Positions 1 through 6,068 of a stretch of 7,143 nt of DNA are shown here, piece after piece (within the stretch, counting starts at the first letter, position 1; every line of letters starts with the position of its first letter). Source of the DNA: an uncultured Oscillospiraceae bacterium. GTDB lineage: Bacteria; Bacillota; Clostridia; Oscillospirales; Acutalibacteraceae. The notes under the pieces were generated by a model. The model was not told where the DNA came from and did not search any database. It worked only from the letters and a program-made list of their open reading frames with translations. The stretch is from assembly GCA_900546895.1 (NCBI GenBank), contig UREO01000155.1:1-7143 (forward strand). Direction: 5' to 3'. Position numbers and translations under genes: made by a program.

Positions 1-44
1 ATCTGCGCATGTCTCGTGGGCTCGGAGATGTGTATAAGAGACAG
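1..44 (+). other. Illumina Nextera i7 adapter contamination
   Basis: Bases 11-25 read GTCTCGTGGGCTCGG and bases 26-44 read AGATGTGTATAAGAGACAG, which is the 19-bp Tn5 mosaic end. Together they are the Nextera read-2 adapter. The eight bases before it (CTGCGCAT, 3-10) sit where an i7 index belongs, and from memory they match index N722. The AT at 1-2 fits the end of the P7 primer. This stretch is library-preparation sequence left on a contig end, not genomic DNA and not a transposon of the organism. Genomic sequence starts at about base 45. Confidence 0.97.
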
Positions 45-78
45 GTTCTATCTTGTGAATTTCGTGTATTATTATAGC

Positions 79-107
79 ATATTGATACCCATATGAATAA
101 TATTGAT
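79..107. repeat. ATATTGAT direct repeat upstream of the LysR gene
   Basis: ATATTGAT occurs at 79-86 and again at 100-107, exactly 21 bp apart (about two helical turns), in the AT-rich leader of the LysR-type gene. A CATATG palindrome (90-95) lies between the copies. Same-face spacing is what a protein binding site would show, and LysR-type regulators often bind their own upstream region. That this is an operator is inference. I could not pick out a convincing -35/-10 pair here, partly because the adapter cuts the region short. A separate ATCTAT/ATAGAT inverted repeat (111-116, 135-140) sits just before the ribosome binding site. Confidence 0.35.
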
Positions 108-156
108 TTTATCTATTTCCCATACCGATTCCATATAGATTTCGGAGGAAAAAAGG

Positions 157-1029
157 ATGGATTTGAAACGTCTTACCTATTTTGTGGCAATCTGTGAGGA
201 AGGCAGTATCAGCGCGGCCGCGAAAAAGCTGCATATCTCCCAGCCGCCGCTGAGCCATCAGCTTCAGCTTCTGGAAACGGAGCTGGGCGTTAAGCTGGTG
301 GAGCGCGGTGCGCGGCACGTCACGCTGACGGACGCTGGAGTTATTCTTTACAAGCGCGCGGGCAATATTCTGGAACTGGCCGACGCCGCCGCGCGCGAAC
401 TGGGCGAGTACGGGGAAAAGATGAAGGGGACCTTGCGGCTGGGCGTCACTTCCTCCTCCTTTCTTCCCCTGCTTGACCCGCGGATCACGGAATACGCCAA
501 GCTGTATCCGGAAGTGAACTTTGAGCTTCACGAGGGGAACACCTTTCAGATAATCGAGCTTCTGGCGGGCGGCGTCATTGAAATCGCGGTCATCCGCACC
601 CCGTTTCACGCGGAAAACACCTCGTGGTTCAGCTTAGAAAAAGAGCCGATGATCGCGGTCGGCGATCGAAAGTATTTCAGCAGCGCACAAGACGTCCGGA
701 TTTCCCTTGAATCCCTGAAAAGCAAACCTCTGATTATTTACCGGCGCTATGAAAAACTGATTGTATCCGCCTGTAAGGCGGCCGGATTCCAGCCGGATAT
801 TTTCTGCCTGAACGACGACTCCCGCACAACCCTGATGTGGGCGAACGCGGGGCTGGGCATCGCTGTCGTCCCTTATTCGATGGACTCGTTTTACCGCAGT
901 CCGCATTGCCTGTGCAAAATCATCGACAGCCCCGTGATGGAAACCCAGATCACGGCGACCTGGCGAAACGACCGCACGCTTTCCGCCGCGGCCAAAAGCT
1001 TTCTGACCGTATTTAAAAAGCAGCGGTAA
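157..1029 (+). CDS. LysR-type transcriptional regulator
   Basis: This 290-residue protein has the normal length and layout of the LysR family. It has an N-terminal winged helix-turn-helix at about residues 1-60 (GSISAAAKKLHISQPPLSHQ at 16-35, then LETELGVKLVERG), a linker helix at about 60-88, and a periplasmic-binding-protein-like effector domain from about 90 onward, beginning GTLRLGVTSS. Such proteins bind DNA as dimers or tetramers in the cytoplasm and activate or repress target genes when a small molecule binds the C-terminal domain. The start is well set: GGAGG at 144-148 lies 8 bases before the ATG. The usual divergent target gene, if any, would be left of base 45 and is missing because the contig ends there. 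Neither effector nor target can be read from the sequence. The family call is secure and the specific role is unknown. Confidence 0.95.
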   Translation: MDLKRLTYFVAICEEGSISAAAKKLHISQPPLSHQLQLLETELGVKLVERGARHVTLTDAGVILYKRAGNILELADAAARELGEYGEKMKGTLRLGVTSSSFLPLLDPRITEYAKLYPEVNFELHEGNTFQIIELLAGGVIEIAVIRTPFHAENTSWFSLEKEPMIAVGDRKYFSSAQDVRISLESLKSKPLIIYRRYEKLIVSACKAAGFQPDIFCLNDDSRTTLMWANAGLGIAVVPYSMDSFYRSPHCLCKIIDSPVMETQITATWRNDRTLSAAAKSFLTVFKKQR

Positions 1030-1064
1030 ACAAAAAGAACCCGCCCGAAAACCGGACAGGTTCT
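1030..1064 (-). terminator. Rho-independent terminator of the flavin reductase-rubredoxin gene
   Basis: On the - strand, AGAACC (1064-1059) pairs with GGTTCT (1041-1036). An inner CGG/CCG stem with small mismatches closes a short A/T-rich loop, and TTTTTGTTT follows. It lies 14 bases past the TCA-side stop of the - strand gene and inside the 48-base gap between two convergent genes. In the + direction the hairpin is followed only by a broken T run (GCTTTTGTCATTTT), so termination of the LysR transcript here would be weaker. Confidence 0.75.
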
Positions 1065-1077
1065 GAGAAAGCTTTTG

Positions 1078-1734
1078 TCATTTTCTTCTGAACGCCGACT
1101 TCGGCGCGCCGCAGATGGGACAGACCCAGTCGTCCGGAAGCTCCTCGAAGGAAATATCCGGATCGTTGTATACGTAACCGCAGACGGTACAGATCCAGCT
1201 TTCCCCGTCGTTATTATCGTCAGCCGGCTGCTCCTTCTGATAGGTCGGCGCGTTTTTCGGCGCCTTGCCCTTAATCACCTTGTGGTAATAATCGTAGGTC
1301 ATCGGCACGCCCCTGGACTCGTCGCTGCCGGCGACCACTTCCGCGACAAAAATCGTGTGGGTCGGCGACTCCGCGCTGCTTACCACACGGCAGAGAAGCC
1401 AGCAGCAGATATTTTCCTTGATGACGGGCACGCCCTCCGCCAAAATTTTATGATGAACGTTGTTCAGCTTATCCGTATCGCGGCCGGAATTGAAGCCCAG
1501 CGCGCCGATGACGGCGCCGGAAGTATCCTCCGATAAAACGCATACGGTAAAAAGCCCGCTTTTGACGATACAGTCATGGCTGTAATTGTCGTGGTTCATA
1601 CTAACGGCAATCATGTTCGGTGTGTTGCACACCTGAATGACCGTATTGACAATGCAGGCGGAGGCCTTTTTTTCATCCTTGACGCCGATGGCGTACATTC
1701 CGTATGTTAAATTAAAAAGAACCTCATTTTTCAT
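1078..1734 (-). CDS. hrb: Flavin reductase-like / rubredoxin fusion (high-molecular-weight rubredoxin type)
   Basis: Taken from the ATG at 1734, the product has 218 residues. Residues 1 to ~155 are a flavin reductase-like FMN-binding domain (opening VLFNLTYGMYAIG). A charged linker (~158-178) follows, then a C-terminal rubredoxin (~179-215) with CTVCG at 182-186 and CPICGAPK at 205-212, giving the four iron-ligating cysteines. In acetogens such as Moorella this architecture is called Hrb and passes electrons from NAD(P)H to the flavodiiron protein FprA for NO or O2 reduction. No fprA is visible here, so the partner is unknown. The frame is open up to an ATG at 1818. I prefer 1734 because the promoter at 1766-1794 would start the mRNA at about 1759, a G-rich segment (1746-1750) precedes the ATG, and homologous proteins begin at this point. 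Confidence is high for the domains and moderate for the symbol and start. Confidence 0.88.
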   Translation of the reverse strand: MKNEVLFNLTYGMYAIGVKDEKKASACIVNTVIQVCNTPNMIAVSMNHDNYSHDCIVKSGLFTVCVLSEDTSGAVIGALGFNSGRDTDKLNNVHHKILAEGVPVIKENICCWLLCRVVSSAESPTHTIFVAEVVAGSDESRGVPMTYDYYHKVIKGKAPKNAPTYQKEQPADDNNDGESWICTVCGYVYNDPDISFEELPDDWVCPICGAPKSAFRRK

Positions 1735-1765
1735 ATTGATAACGCCCCCCGTTTCCTTTGTCTCA

Positions 1766-1794
1766 ATCATATCACTCTCATGCGGCCGATACAA
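1766..1794 (-). promoter_or_regulatory. Sigma-A promoter for the flavin reductase-rubredoxin gene
   Basis: On the - strand, TTGTAT (1794-1789) and TATGAT (1771-1766) are separated by exactly 17 bp. The -10 box matches five of six consensus positions and the -35 box three of six. The predicted mRNA start, near 1759, lies about 25 bases before the preferred ATG at 1734 and downstream of the alternative ATG at 1818. Confidence 0.6.
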
Positions 1795-1804
1795 GCGCAA
1801 ACTC

Positions 1805-1831
1805 CTGAATTCAGACACAATTCACACAATT
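1805..1831. promoter_or_regulatory. Possible operator: CTGAATTCAG palindrome plus ACACAATT direct repeat
   Basis: A perfect 10-bp palindrome, CTGAATTCAG (1805-1814), directly adjoins two copies of ACACAATT (1815-1822 and 1824-1831, 9-bp period). The cluster lies just upstream of the -35 box of the rubredoxin-fusion promoter and immediately after the rarA stop codon. No T run follows the palindrome, so it does not look like a rarA terminator. A regulator binding site is an inference from position and symmetry only. Confidence 0.3.
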
Positions 1832-1832
1832 T

Positions 1833-3104
1833 TCAGATATTATTCCCCTTTATTTTACTCCAATACTGCAGGAAAGCCTGCTCCGTTTTATTATGTCCGT
1901 ATTCATAATAATGAACGTCCTTCAACTCGTCGGGCAGGTATTGCTGGGCAACCCATTTGTTCGGATAATCGTGGGGATATTGATAAAACTGCCCCTTGTG
2001 CGAGTTGTCCTCCCCATCATAATGTTTATTCTGAAGCCGGCGGGGAATATTCCCGATTCTGCCTTTTTCTATGTCGGCAATTGCGGCGTTGACGGCGCAA
2101 TAAGCGGAATTGGACTTTGGTGCGCTGCACACAAGGATGACCGCGTCCGCAAGCGGAATCCTCGCTTCCGGCAGCCCGACCTGCATCGCAGCGTCCACCG
2201 CAGCTTTGACGATCGGGATAATCTGCGGGTAGGCCAGCCCAACGTCCTCACAGGCGCAGACCATCAGCCTTCGGCAGATGGACGGCAGGTCGCCCGCCAC
2301 AAGCAGGCGCGCCAGGTAGTGGACGGCGGCGTCCGGGTCGGAGCCGCGCATGGACTTCTGGAACGCGGAGAGGATATCGTAGTGCTCGTCCCCCGCTCGG
2401 TCATACCGGAGCGCGCTGCGCTGGGTAAGCTCTCTGGCAAGCGGAAGCGACACATGGCAGACACCGTCCTTTTCCTCACCGGAAAGCACGCAGAGCTCCA
2501 CCGCGTTCATCGCTTTGCGCACATCCCCGCCGCAGGCGGAGGAAATGTACTCCTCCACCTCCTTCTCAACAGAGACGGGCCTCCCCTGCTCCTGCTCCAT
2601 AAAAGCAAACGCACGCCGGACAGCCGGGAGCACATCCTCTTTTTCCACCGGCTTAAATTCAAACACCGTCGACCGGCTGAGAATGGCATTGTATACATAG
2701 AAATACGGATTTTCCGTCGTAGAGGCAATCAGGGTGATCTGCCCGTTTTCTATGAATTCCAGCAGCGTCTGCTGCTGCTTTTTATTAAAATACTGAATCT
2801 CGTCAAGGTAAAGCAGGATTCCGTTCGGTGCGGCGAGCGTGTCAAGCTGTTCGACCACCCCGCGGATATCCGCCGTGGACGCGGTCGTACCGTTCAGCTT
2901 GTAAAGGGCCCGCTTCGTCTGCTTTGCAATAATGGAGGCAAGCGTGGTCTTCCCGATGCCCGACGGCCCGTAAAAGATCATATTGGGGATTTCCCCCGAA
3001 TCGATAATCCGGCGAAGGGCCTTGCCCTCCCCCAGAAGATGGTGCTGGCCGACAAGGTCGTCCAGCTTCTGCGGGCGCAGCCGGTCCGCCAAAGGCGCTG
3101 CCAT
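1833..3104 (-). CDS. rarA: Replication-associated recombination protein A (RarA/MgsA AAA+ ATPase)
   Basis: The 423-residue protein is a full-length RarA (MgsA, eukaryotic WRNIP1 family), a clamp-loader-like AAA+ ATPase acting at stalled replication forks. Visible features are Walker A GPSGIGKT (46-53), Walker B LYLDEIQ (98-104), sensor-1 region STTENP (128-133), arginine-finger region LSR (142-144), sensor-2 region GGDVRKAMN (192-200), the helical tetramerisation part with FQKSMRGSDPDAA (248-260) and CEDVGLAYP (285-293), and the C-terminal family signature QYPHDYPNKWVAQQYLPD (375-392). The residues after Walker B are QYFNKKQQ, where many relatives have HRFNK. The ATG at 3104 is preceded by a GGGGTGG-type ribosome binding site and lies 30 bases after the glyA stop with no terminator between, so it is probably co-transcribed with glyA. 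No clear terminator follows its TGA. Confidence 0.95.
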   Translation of the reverse strand: MAAPLADRLRPQKLDDLVGQHHLLGEGKALRRIIDSGEIPNMIFYGPSGIGKTTLASIIAKQTKRALYKLNGTTASTADIRGVVEQLDTLAAPNGILLYLDEIQYFNKKQQQTLLEFIENGQITLIASTTENPYFYVYNAILSRSTVFEFKPVEKEDVLPAVRRAFAFMEQEQGRPVSVEKEVEEYISSACGGDVRKAMNAVELCVLSGEEKDGVCHVSLPLARELTQRSALRYDRAGDEHYDILSAFQKSMRGSDPDAAVHYLARLLVAGDLPSICRRLMVCACEDVGLAYPQIIPIVKAAVDAAMQVGLPEARIPLADAVILVCSAPKSNSAYCAVNAAIADIEKGRIGNIPRRLQNKHYDGEDNSHKGQFYQYPHDYPNKWVAQQYLPDELKDVHYYEYGHNKTEQAFLQYWSKIKGNNI

Positions 3105-3134
3105 ATTGTAACCACCCCACCTGACTTCAATAAA

Positions 3135-4397
3135 TTATTCGTACAGCGGATACCGGTCGCAGATCCCCGTGACCATCCCGCGGATTTTGTCCTCGCTTGC
3201 TTCAAAATCATGGATCGCAAGGCTGATGCATTCGGCGATGATGTCCATATCCCCGGTGTTCAACCCGCGTGTCGTAATCGCCGGCGTGCCCAGACGCACG
3301 CCGCTGGTAACGAACGGGCTGCGCTGCTCGTTCGGCACCGTGTTTTTGTTGGCCGTGATATACACGGTATCAAGGCGGTGCTCCAGTTCCTTGCCGGTCA
3401 GCTCCAGGCCGCTCAGGTCCACCAGCATCAGATGGTTGTCGGTTCCGCCGCTGACAAGCTTTACGCCGCGTTTCAGCAGGCCGTCCGCAAGAGCGGAGGC
3501 GTTTTCCACGATTCTGCGGCCGTAATCCTGAAACTCCGGTTTGAGCGCTTCGCCCAAACAGACCGCCTTACCGGCGATCACATGCATCAGCGGGCCTCCC
3601 TGTGTTCCGGGAAAAATGGCCTTGTCTATTGCCTTTGCGTACTTCTCACGGCACAGGATCAATCCGCCGCGCGGGCCACGCAGAGTCTTGTGAGTCGTTG
3701 TGGTGACGATATCCGCCCACTCCACCGGGCTTGGATGCATGCCCGCGGCGACAAGGCCCGCAATGTGCGCCATGTCCACCATCAGATACGCCCCGCAGGC
3801 GTCGCAGATTTCACGAAAGCGCTTGAAGTCGATGGTGCGCGGGTACGCGCTCGCACCGGCCACAATCATTTTAGGCTTTTCTTTGACAGCCGTTTCATAG
3901 AGCTTGTCGTAATCGATCCGTCCTGTTTCGGAATTAACCCCGTAGGGAATGAAGTGAAAATATTTTCCGGAAATGTTGACCGGAGAACCGTGAGTCAGAT
4001 GGCCGCCTTCGGCAAGGCTCATGCCCATGATGGTGTCTCCCGGGTTCAGCAGTGCATAATAGACGGCAATGTTGGCCTGAGCGCCGGAATGGGGCTGTAC
4101 GTTGGCGTATTCCGCATGAAAAAGCTCGCAGGCGCGGTCACGCGCAAGGTTTTCCACGACGTCGACATACTGGCATCCGCCGTAATACCGTTTCGCGGGA
4201 TAGCCTTCGGCATATTTATTCGTCAAAATGCTGCCCATTGCGGCCATTACCGCAGGTGAAACAAGATTTTCAGAAGCAATCATTTCAAGATTGCGCTGCT
4301 GGCGCTTCAATTCCTCTTTCATCGCCGCGCCGACTGCGGGGTCCGCCTGAGAAACAAAGCCGATGGAGTCCATCATATCACTGTACATTTTCTTCAT
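3135..4397 (-). CDS. glyA: Serine hydroxymethyltransferase
   Basis: This 420-residue enzyme interconverts serine plus tetrahydrofolate with glycine plus 5,10-methylene-tetrahydrofolate in the cytoplasm, feeding one-carbon metabolism. Length and motifs are those of bacterial GlyA: ASENLVS (41-47), NKYAEGYPAKRYYGG (60-74), QPHSGAQAN (101-109), VDMAHIAGL (207-215), the PLP-binding TTTTHKTLRGPRGG (232-245) with the Schiff-base lysine at 237, FPGTQGG (262-268), and SGVRLGTPA (365-373) with the carboxylate-binding arginine at 368. No key residue is missing. Two in-frame ATGs compete, at 4397 and 4388. The purine run GGGAAAGGGA (4407-4398) directly precedes the first, and its 3' AGGGA also sits at reasonable spacing from the second, so the start is uncertain by three codons. 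It has its own promoter (4425-4453) and lies 30 bases before rarA. Confidence 0.97.
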   Translation of the reverse strand: MKKMYSDMMDSIGFVSQADPAVGAAMKEELKRQQRNLEMIASENLVSPAVMAAMGSILTNKYAEGYPAKRYYGGCQYVDVVENLARDRACELFHAEYANVQPHSGAQANIAVYYALLNPGDTIMGMSLAEGGHLTHGSPVNISGKYFHFIPYGVNSETGRIDYDKLYETAVKEKPKMIVAGASAYPRTIDFKRFREICDACGAYLMVDMAHIAGLVAAGMHPSPVEWADIVTTTTHKTLRGPRGGLILCREKYAKAIDKAIFPGTQGGPLMHVIAGKAVCLGEALKPEFQDYGRRIVENASALADGLLKRGVKLVSGGTDNHLMLVDLSGLELTGKELEHRLDTVYITANKNTVPNEQRSPFVTSGVRLGTPAITTRGLNTGDMDIIAECISLAIHDFEASEDKIRGMVTGICDRYPLYE

Positions 4398-4424
4398 TCC
4401 CTTTCCCAGAGTATTTTATTGTTC

Positions 4425-4453
4425 ATTATACACTTTCGTGTGTTAAAACGCAA
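4425..4453 (-). promoter_or_regulatory. Sigma-A promoter for glyA-rarA
   Basis: On the - strand, TTGCGT (4453-4448), a 17-bp spacer and a perfect TATAAT (4430-4425) lie about 28 bases before the glyA start. The -35 box overlaps the last codons of the traX gene, so the promoter is built partly into its coding sequence. A small ACAC-GAAA-GTGT hairpin lies in the spacer, too short to count as a terminator of traX. Confidence 0.7.
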
Positions 4454-5096
4454 CCTTATGCACTAGATACAGGATCAGCAGGTGCACCGGGTAAAAAGCA
4501 TAAAAGAAATATTTCCAGTTCCATTTTCCCTTCTTACCATTGTAAGCAAGAATCGGAAACCCCGCCAGCGCGGCATAGAATTTGATCGAACCCGTCAGCA
4601 GGCTGTAGCCGGCATTGAAAACGGTAAACATCAACACGCCCCTCGTCCTGTAGTTTTTAAAGCAGTAGAAGATGATAATCAGGACCACACCGAACCATCC
4701 GTAATCCGCATGGAGCACTTCGGCAAGCAGTGCGCAGGCGACGGCAAGGAGCACCGCCGGGGCCGGCCGGGCAATGAGATAAGTGTGTAGGATCGCAATT
4801 GCCGCAAGGCCGAGAAAAAGCGTAAAAAATATGTTCTGGCTCTGCGGGTAATACATCGTTCCGTGGAACGCCAGATCGTACGGAACTTCGGAAATCAGCG
4901 AGAAGAAAAAAAAACGCGTCAGATAGCTCTTAATGCTGGAGGTGTAAAGGAGTCCCTCCGAGATAAAAAAGCAAAAAAGTGGAAAGGAAAGCCGCCCAAT
5001 GATACGAAAAAGCGGAACGGACGGAAAAAAAATTGCGCCGACGTGATCGATCAGCATGGTAACTACTGCCAGCATTTTCAGCTGCGATCTGCTCAT
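4443..5096 (-). CDS. TraX-family integral membrane protein
   Basis: The 217-residue product is very hydrophobic, with about seven to nine predicted membrane segments (roughly 8-25, 34-50, 58-73, 88-107, 112-129, 133-147, 152-169, 172-186, 195-213). It shows conserved TraX-family blocks: MLIDHVGAIFFP (14-25), IIGRLSFPLFCFFISEG (32-48), SEVPYDL (69-75), NIFFTL (88-93), DYGWFGV (131-137) and FYPVHLLIL (201-209). The family is named for F-plasmid TraX, which N-acetylates pilin. Chromosomal Firmicute members are of unknown function and nothing conjugative is nearby, so I give no symbol. The start is taken at 5096 because AAGGCGGAG (5110-5102) is 5 bases upstream; the in-frame ATG at 5114 lacks a ribosome binding site. 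A long structured leader precedes it. The stop is 45 bases before glyA. Confidence 0.85.
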   Translation of the reverse strand: MSRSQLKMLAVVTMLIDHVGAIFFPSVPLFRIIGRLSFPLFCFFISEGLLYTSSIKSYLTRFFFFSLISEVPYDLAFHGTMYYPQSQNIFFTLFLGLAAIAILHTYLIARPAPAVLLAVACALLAEVLHADYGWFGVVLIIIFYCFKNYRTRGVLMFTVFNAGYSLLTGSIKFYAALAGFPILAYNGKKGKWNWKYFFYAFYPVHLLILYLVHKVAF

Positions 5097-5141
5097 ATTT
5101 TCTCCGCCTTCCATAATACAGCATTTCCAGTCGATTCTGCA

Positions 5142-5193
5142 GCAAGGCTGCGTTCCTCCCCCGCCTTGGGGCTAGGAACGCGTTTTGTCTTGC
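5142..5193 (-). other. Long hairpin in the traX 5' leader
   Basis: The arms are GCAAG (5142-5146) with CTTGC (5189-5193), GCGTTCCT (5150-5157) with AGGAACGC (5174-5181), and CCCC (5159-5162) with GGGG (5168-5171) around a 5-base loop, about 17 base pairs in all. Internal loops are 3 and 7 bases, with a small bulge. From the promoter at 5230-5258 the - strand transcript would contain the whole hairpin about 30 bases after its start and about 45 bases before the traX start. No T run follows it on the - strand. On the + strand GTTTTGTCTT follows, but no + gene lies upstream. It matches no riboswitch class I recognise. A cis-regulatory or mRNA-stabilising element is inference. Confidence 0.55.
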
Positions 5194-5229
5194 AAACTGA
5201 AATGGAATTGTATAAGATTCATTTATAAC

Positions 5230-5258
5230 ATGATATTTGATAATCCTGTCCTTGTCAA
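5230..5258 (-). promoter_or_regulatory. Sigma-A promoter for traX
   Basis: A perfect TTGACA -35 box (5258-5253) and TATCAT -10 box (5235-5230, five of six) are spaced by 17 bp on the - strand. Transcription should start near 5222, giving an mRNA leader of about 125 bases that holds the long hairpin. The -35 box is one base from that of the divergent nth promoter. Confidence 0.75.
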
Positions 5259-5259
5259 C

Positions 5260-5288
5260 TTGTACTTTTGCAATATTTCCTATAAAAT
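5260..5288 (+). promoter_or_regulatory. Sigma-A promoter for nth
   Basis: TTGTAC (5260-5265) and TAAAAT (5283-5288, five of six) are separated by 17 bp. The predicted start, near 5295, is about 40 bases before the nth ATG, leaving a short leader that contains the TCGTGACGATCACGA inverted repeat and the AGGAGG ribosome binding site. Confidence 0.6.
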
Positions 5289-5304
5289 AAAAGAGAATCA
5301 GGCA

Positions 5305-5319
5305 TCGTGACGATCACGA
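5305..5319. repeat. TCGTGA-CGA-TCACGA perfect inverted repeat in the nth leader
   Basis: Two perfect 6-base arms (5305-5310 and 5314-5319) flank a 3-base centre. The repeat sits just downstream of the predicted nth mRNA start and ends 3 bases before the AGGAGG ribosome binding site (5323-5328). It could be an operator for a dimeric repressor or a small mRNA hairpin near the ribosome binding site; the sequence does not decide between them. It also contains a GTG (5307) in frame with nth, which I reject as the start. Confidence 0.45.
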
Positions 5320-5336
5320 AACAGGAGGGATTCATT

Positions 5337-5990
5337 ATGACAAAAAAGCAGCGTGCCGCTCTTGCGGTGGAAGCGCTAAAGAAGGAATACCCGGGGGCGG
5401 TTTGCTCCCTGACCTATACCAATCCGCTGCAGCTTTTAATCGCGACCCGGCTGTCCGCGCAGTGTACCGACGCGCGGGTCAACCTTGTAACGCCCGCGCT
5501 GTTTGCTCGCTTTCCGACCCTGGAAGCCTTTACAGAAGGCACCGTAGAGGAAATTGAGGAGTTGATTCATTCCTGCGGGCTTTATAAGACAAAGGCGCGC
5601 GACATCTTCGGCATGTGCCGAATGCTGAAGGAGGAATACAACGGCGTGGTGCCGGACAGCATTGAGGAGCTTACCCGTCTGCCGGGCGTGGGCAGAAAAA
5701 CCGCCAATCTGGTTGTCGGAGACATTTACCACAAACCCGCCGTCGTTACCGATACGCACTGTATCCGTATCTGCGGAAAAATCGGCCTCAGCGAAGGCAA
5801 AGAGCCCTTCAAGGTGGAAAAACAGCTGCGCGCCATCCTTCCGCCGGAGGAATCCAACGATTTCTGCCACCGGCTCGTCCTGCACGGCCGTGCGGTCTGC
5901 ACCGCGCGCAGTCCGAAATGTGAGCTGTGCTGTATGAAGGAATTCTGCAAATATGCCCTTTCCATGGAAAAAGCGCCCTCAAAAAAATAG
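5337..5990 (+). CDS. nth: Endonuclease III (DNA glycosylase/AP lyase)
   Basis: This 217-residue enzyme removes oxidised pyrimidines from DNA and cuts the resulting abasic site, in base excision repair. It has the complete endonuclease III set: the N-terminal part with LSAQCTDARVN (39-49), the helix-hairpin-helix LPGVGRKTAN (115-124) containing the catalytic lysine at 121, VVTDTHCIRI (136-145) with the catalytic aspartate at 139, and a C-terminal [4Fe-4S] cluster motif C-X6-C-X2-C-X5-C at cysteines 188, 195, 198 and 204. Length is typical (about 210). The ATG at 5337 is chosen because AGGAGG (5323-5328) lies 8 bases upstream; a GTG at 5307 would extend it ten codons but lies within the leader palindrome. 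It is divergent from traX, and the hemerythrin gene downstream has its own promoter. Confidence 0.96.
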   Translation: MTKKQRAALAVEALKKEYPGAVCSLTYTNPLQLLIATRLSAQCTDARVNLVTPALFARFPTLEAFTEGTVEEIEELIHSCGLYKTKARDIFGMCRMLKEEYNGVVPDSIEELTRLPGVGRKTANLVVGDIYHKPAVVTDTHCIRICGKIGLSEGKEPFKVEKQLRAILPPEESNDFCHRLVLHGRAVCTARSPKCELCCMKEFCKYALSMEKAPSKK

Positions 5991-6003
5991 TTTCAAGGAA
6001 GGA

Positions 6004-6032
6004 TTGAACGAAGGCCGCAAAAACTATATAAT
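6004..6032 (+). promoter_or_regulatory. Sigma-A promoter for the bacteriohemerythrin gene
   Basis: TTGAAC (6004-6009) and a perfect TATAAT (6027-6032) are separated by 17 bp, starting 14 bases after the nth stop. The predicted mRNA start, near 6039, is about 30 bases before the first ATG. The gene can therefore be expressed independently of nth, although I see no terminator between them. Confidence 0.75.
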
Positions 6033-6068
6033 AATGGAAGAATATAGCAAATTTTACAGAAGGGCGGT

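Noticed and set aside
26..44. Tn5-type transposon end in the genome
   Set aside because: The mosaic end is directly preceded by the Nextera adapter and an index-like octamer, so it is library sequence.
1078..1818. Longer start (1818) for the flavin reductase-rubredoxin protein
   Set aside because: The extra 28 residues have no family character, would overlap the promoter elements at 1766-1794, and lie upstream of the predicted mRNA start.
1893..4259. A 788-codon open frame on the + strand, antisense to rarA and glyA
   Set aside because: It lies opposite two intact, clearly recognised genes and the gap between them. No ribosome binding site precedes its ATG, and its composition (very rich in Arg, His, Gly and Val) is what the reverse complement of GC-biased coding sequence gives. 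No domain is visible.
5307..5336. GTG start extending Nth by ten residues
   Set aside because: The GTG lies inside the TCGTGACGATCACGA palindrome with no ribosome binding site, whereas the ATG at 5337 has AGGAGG at ideal spacing.
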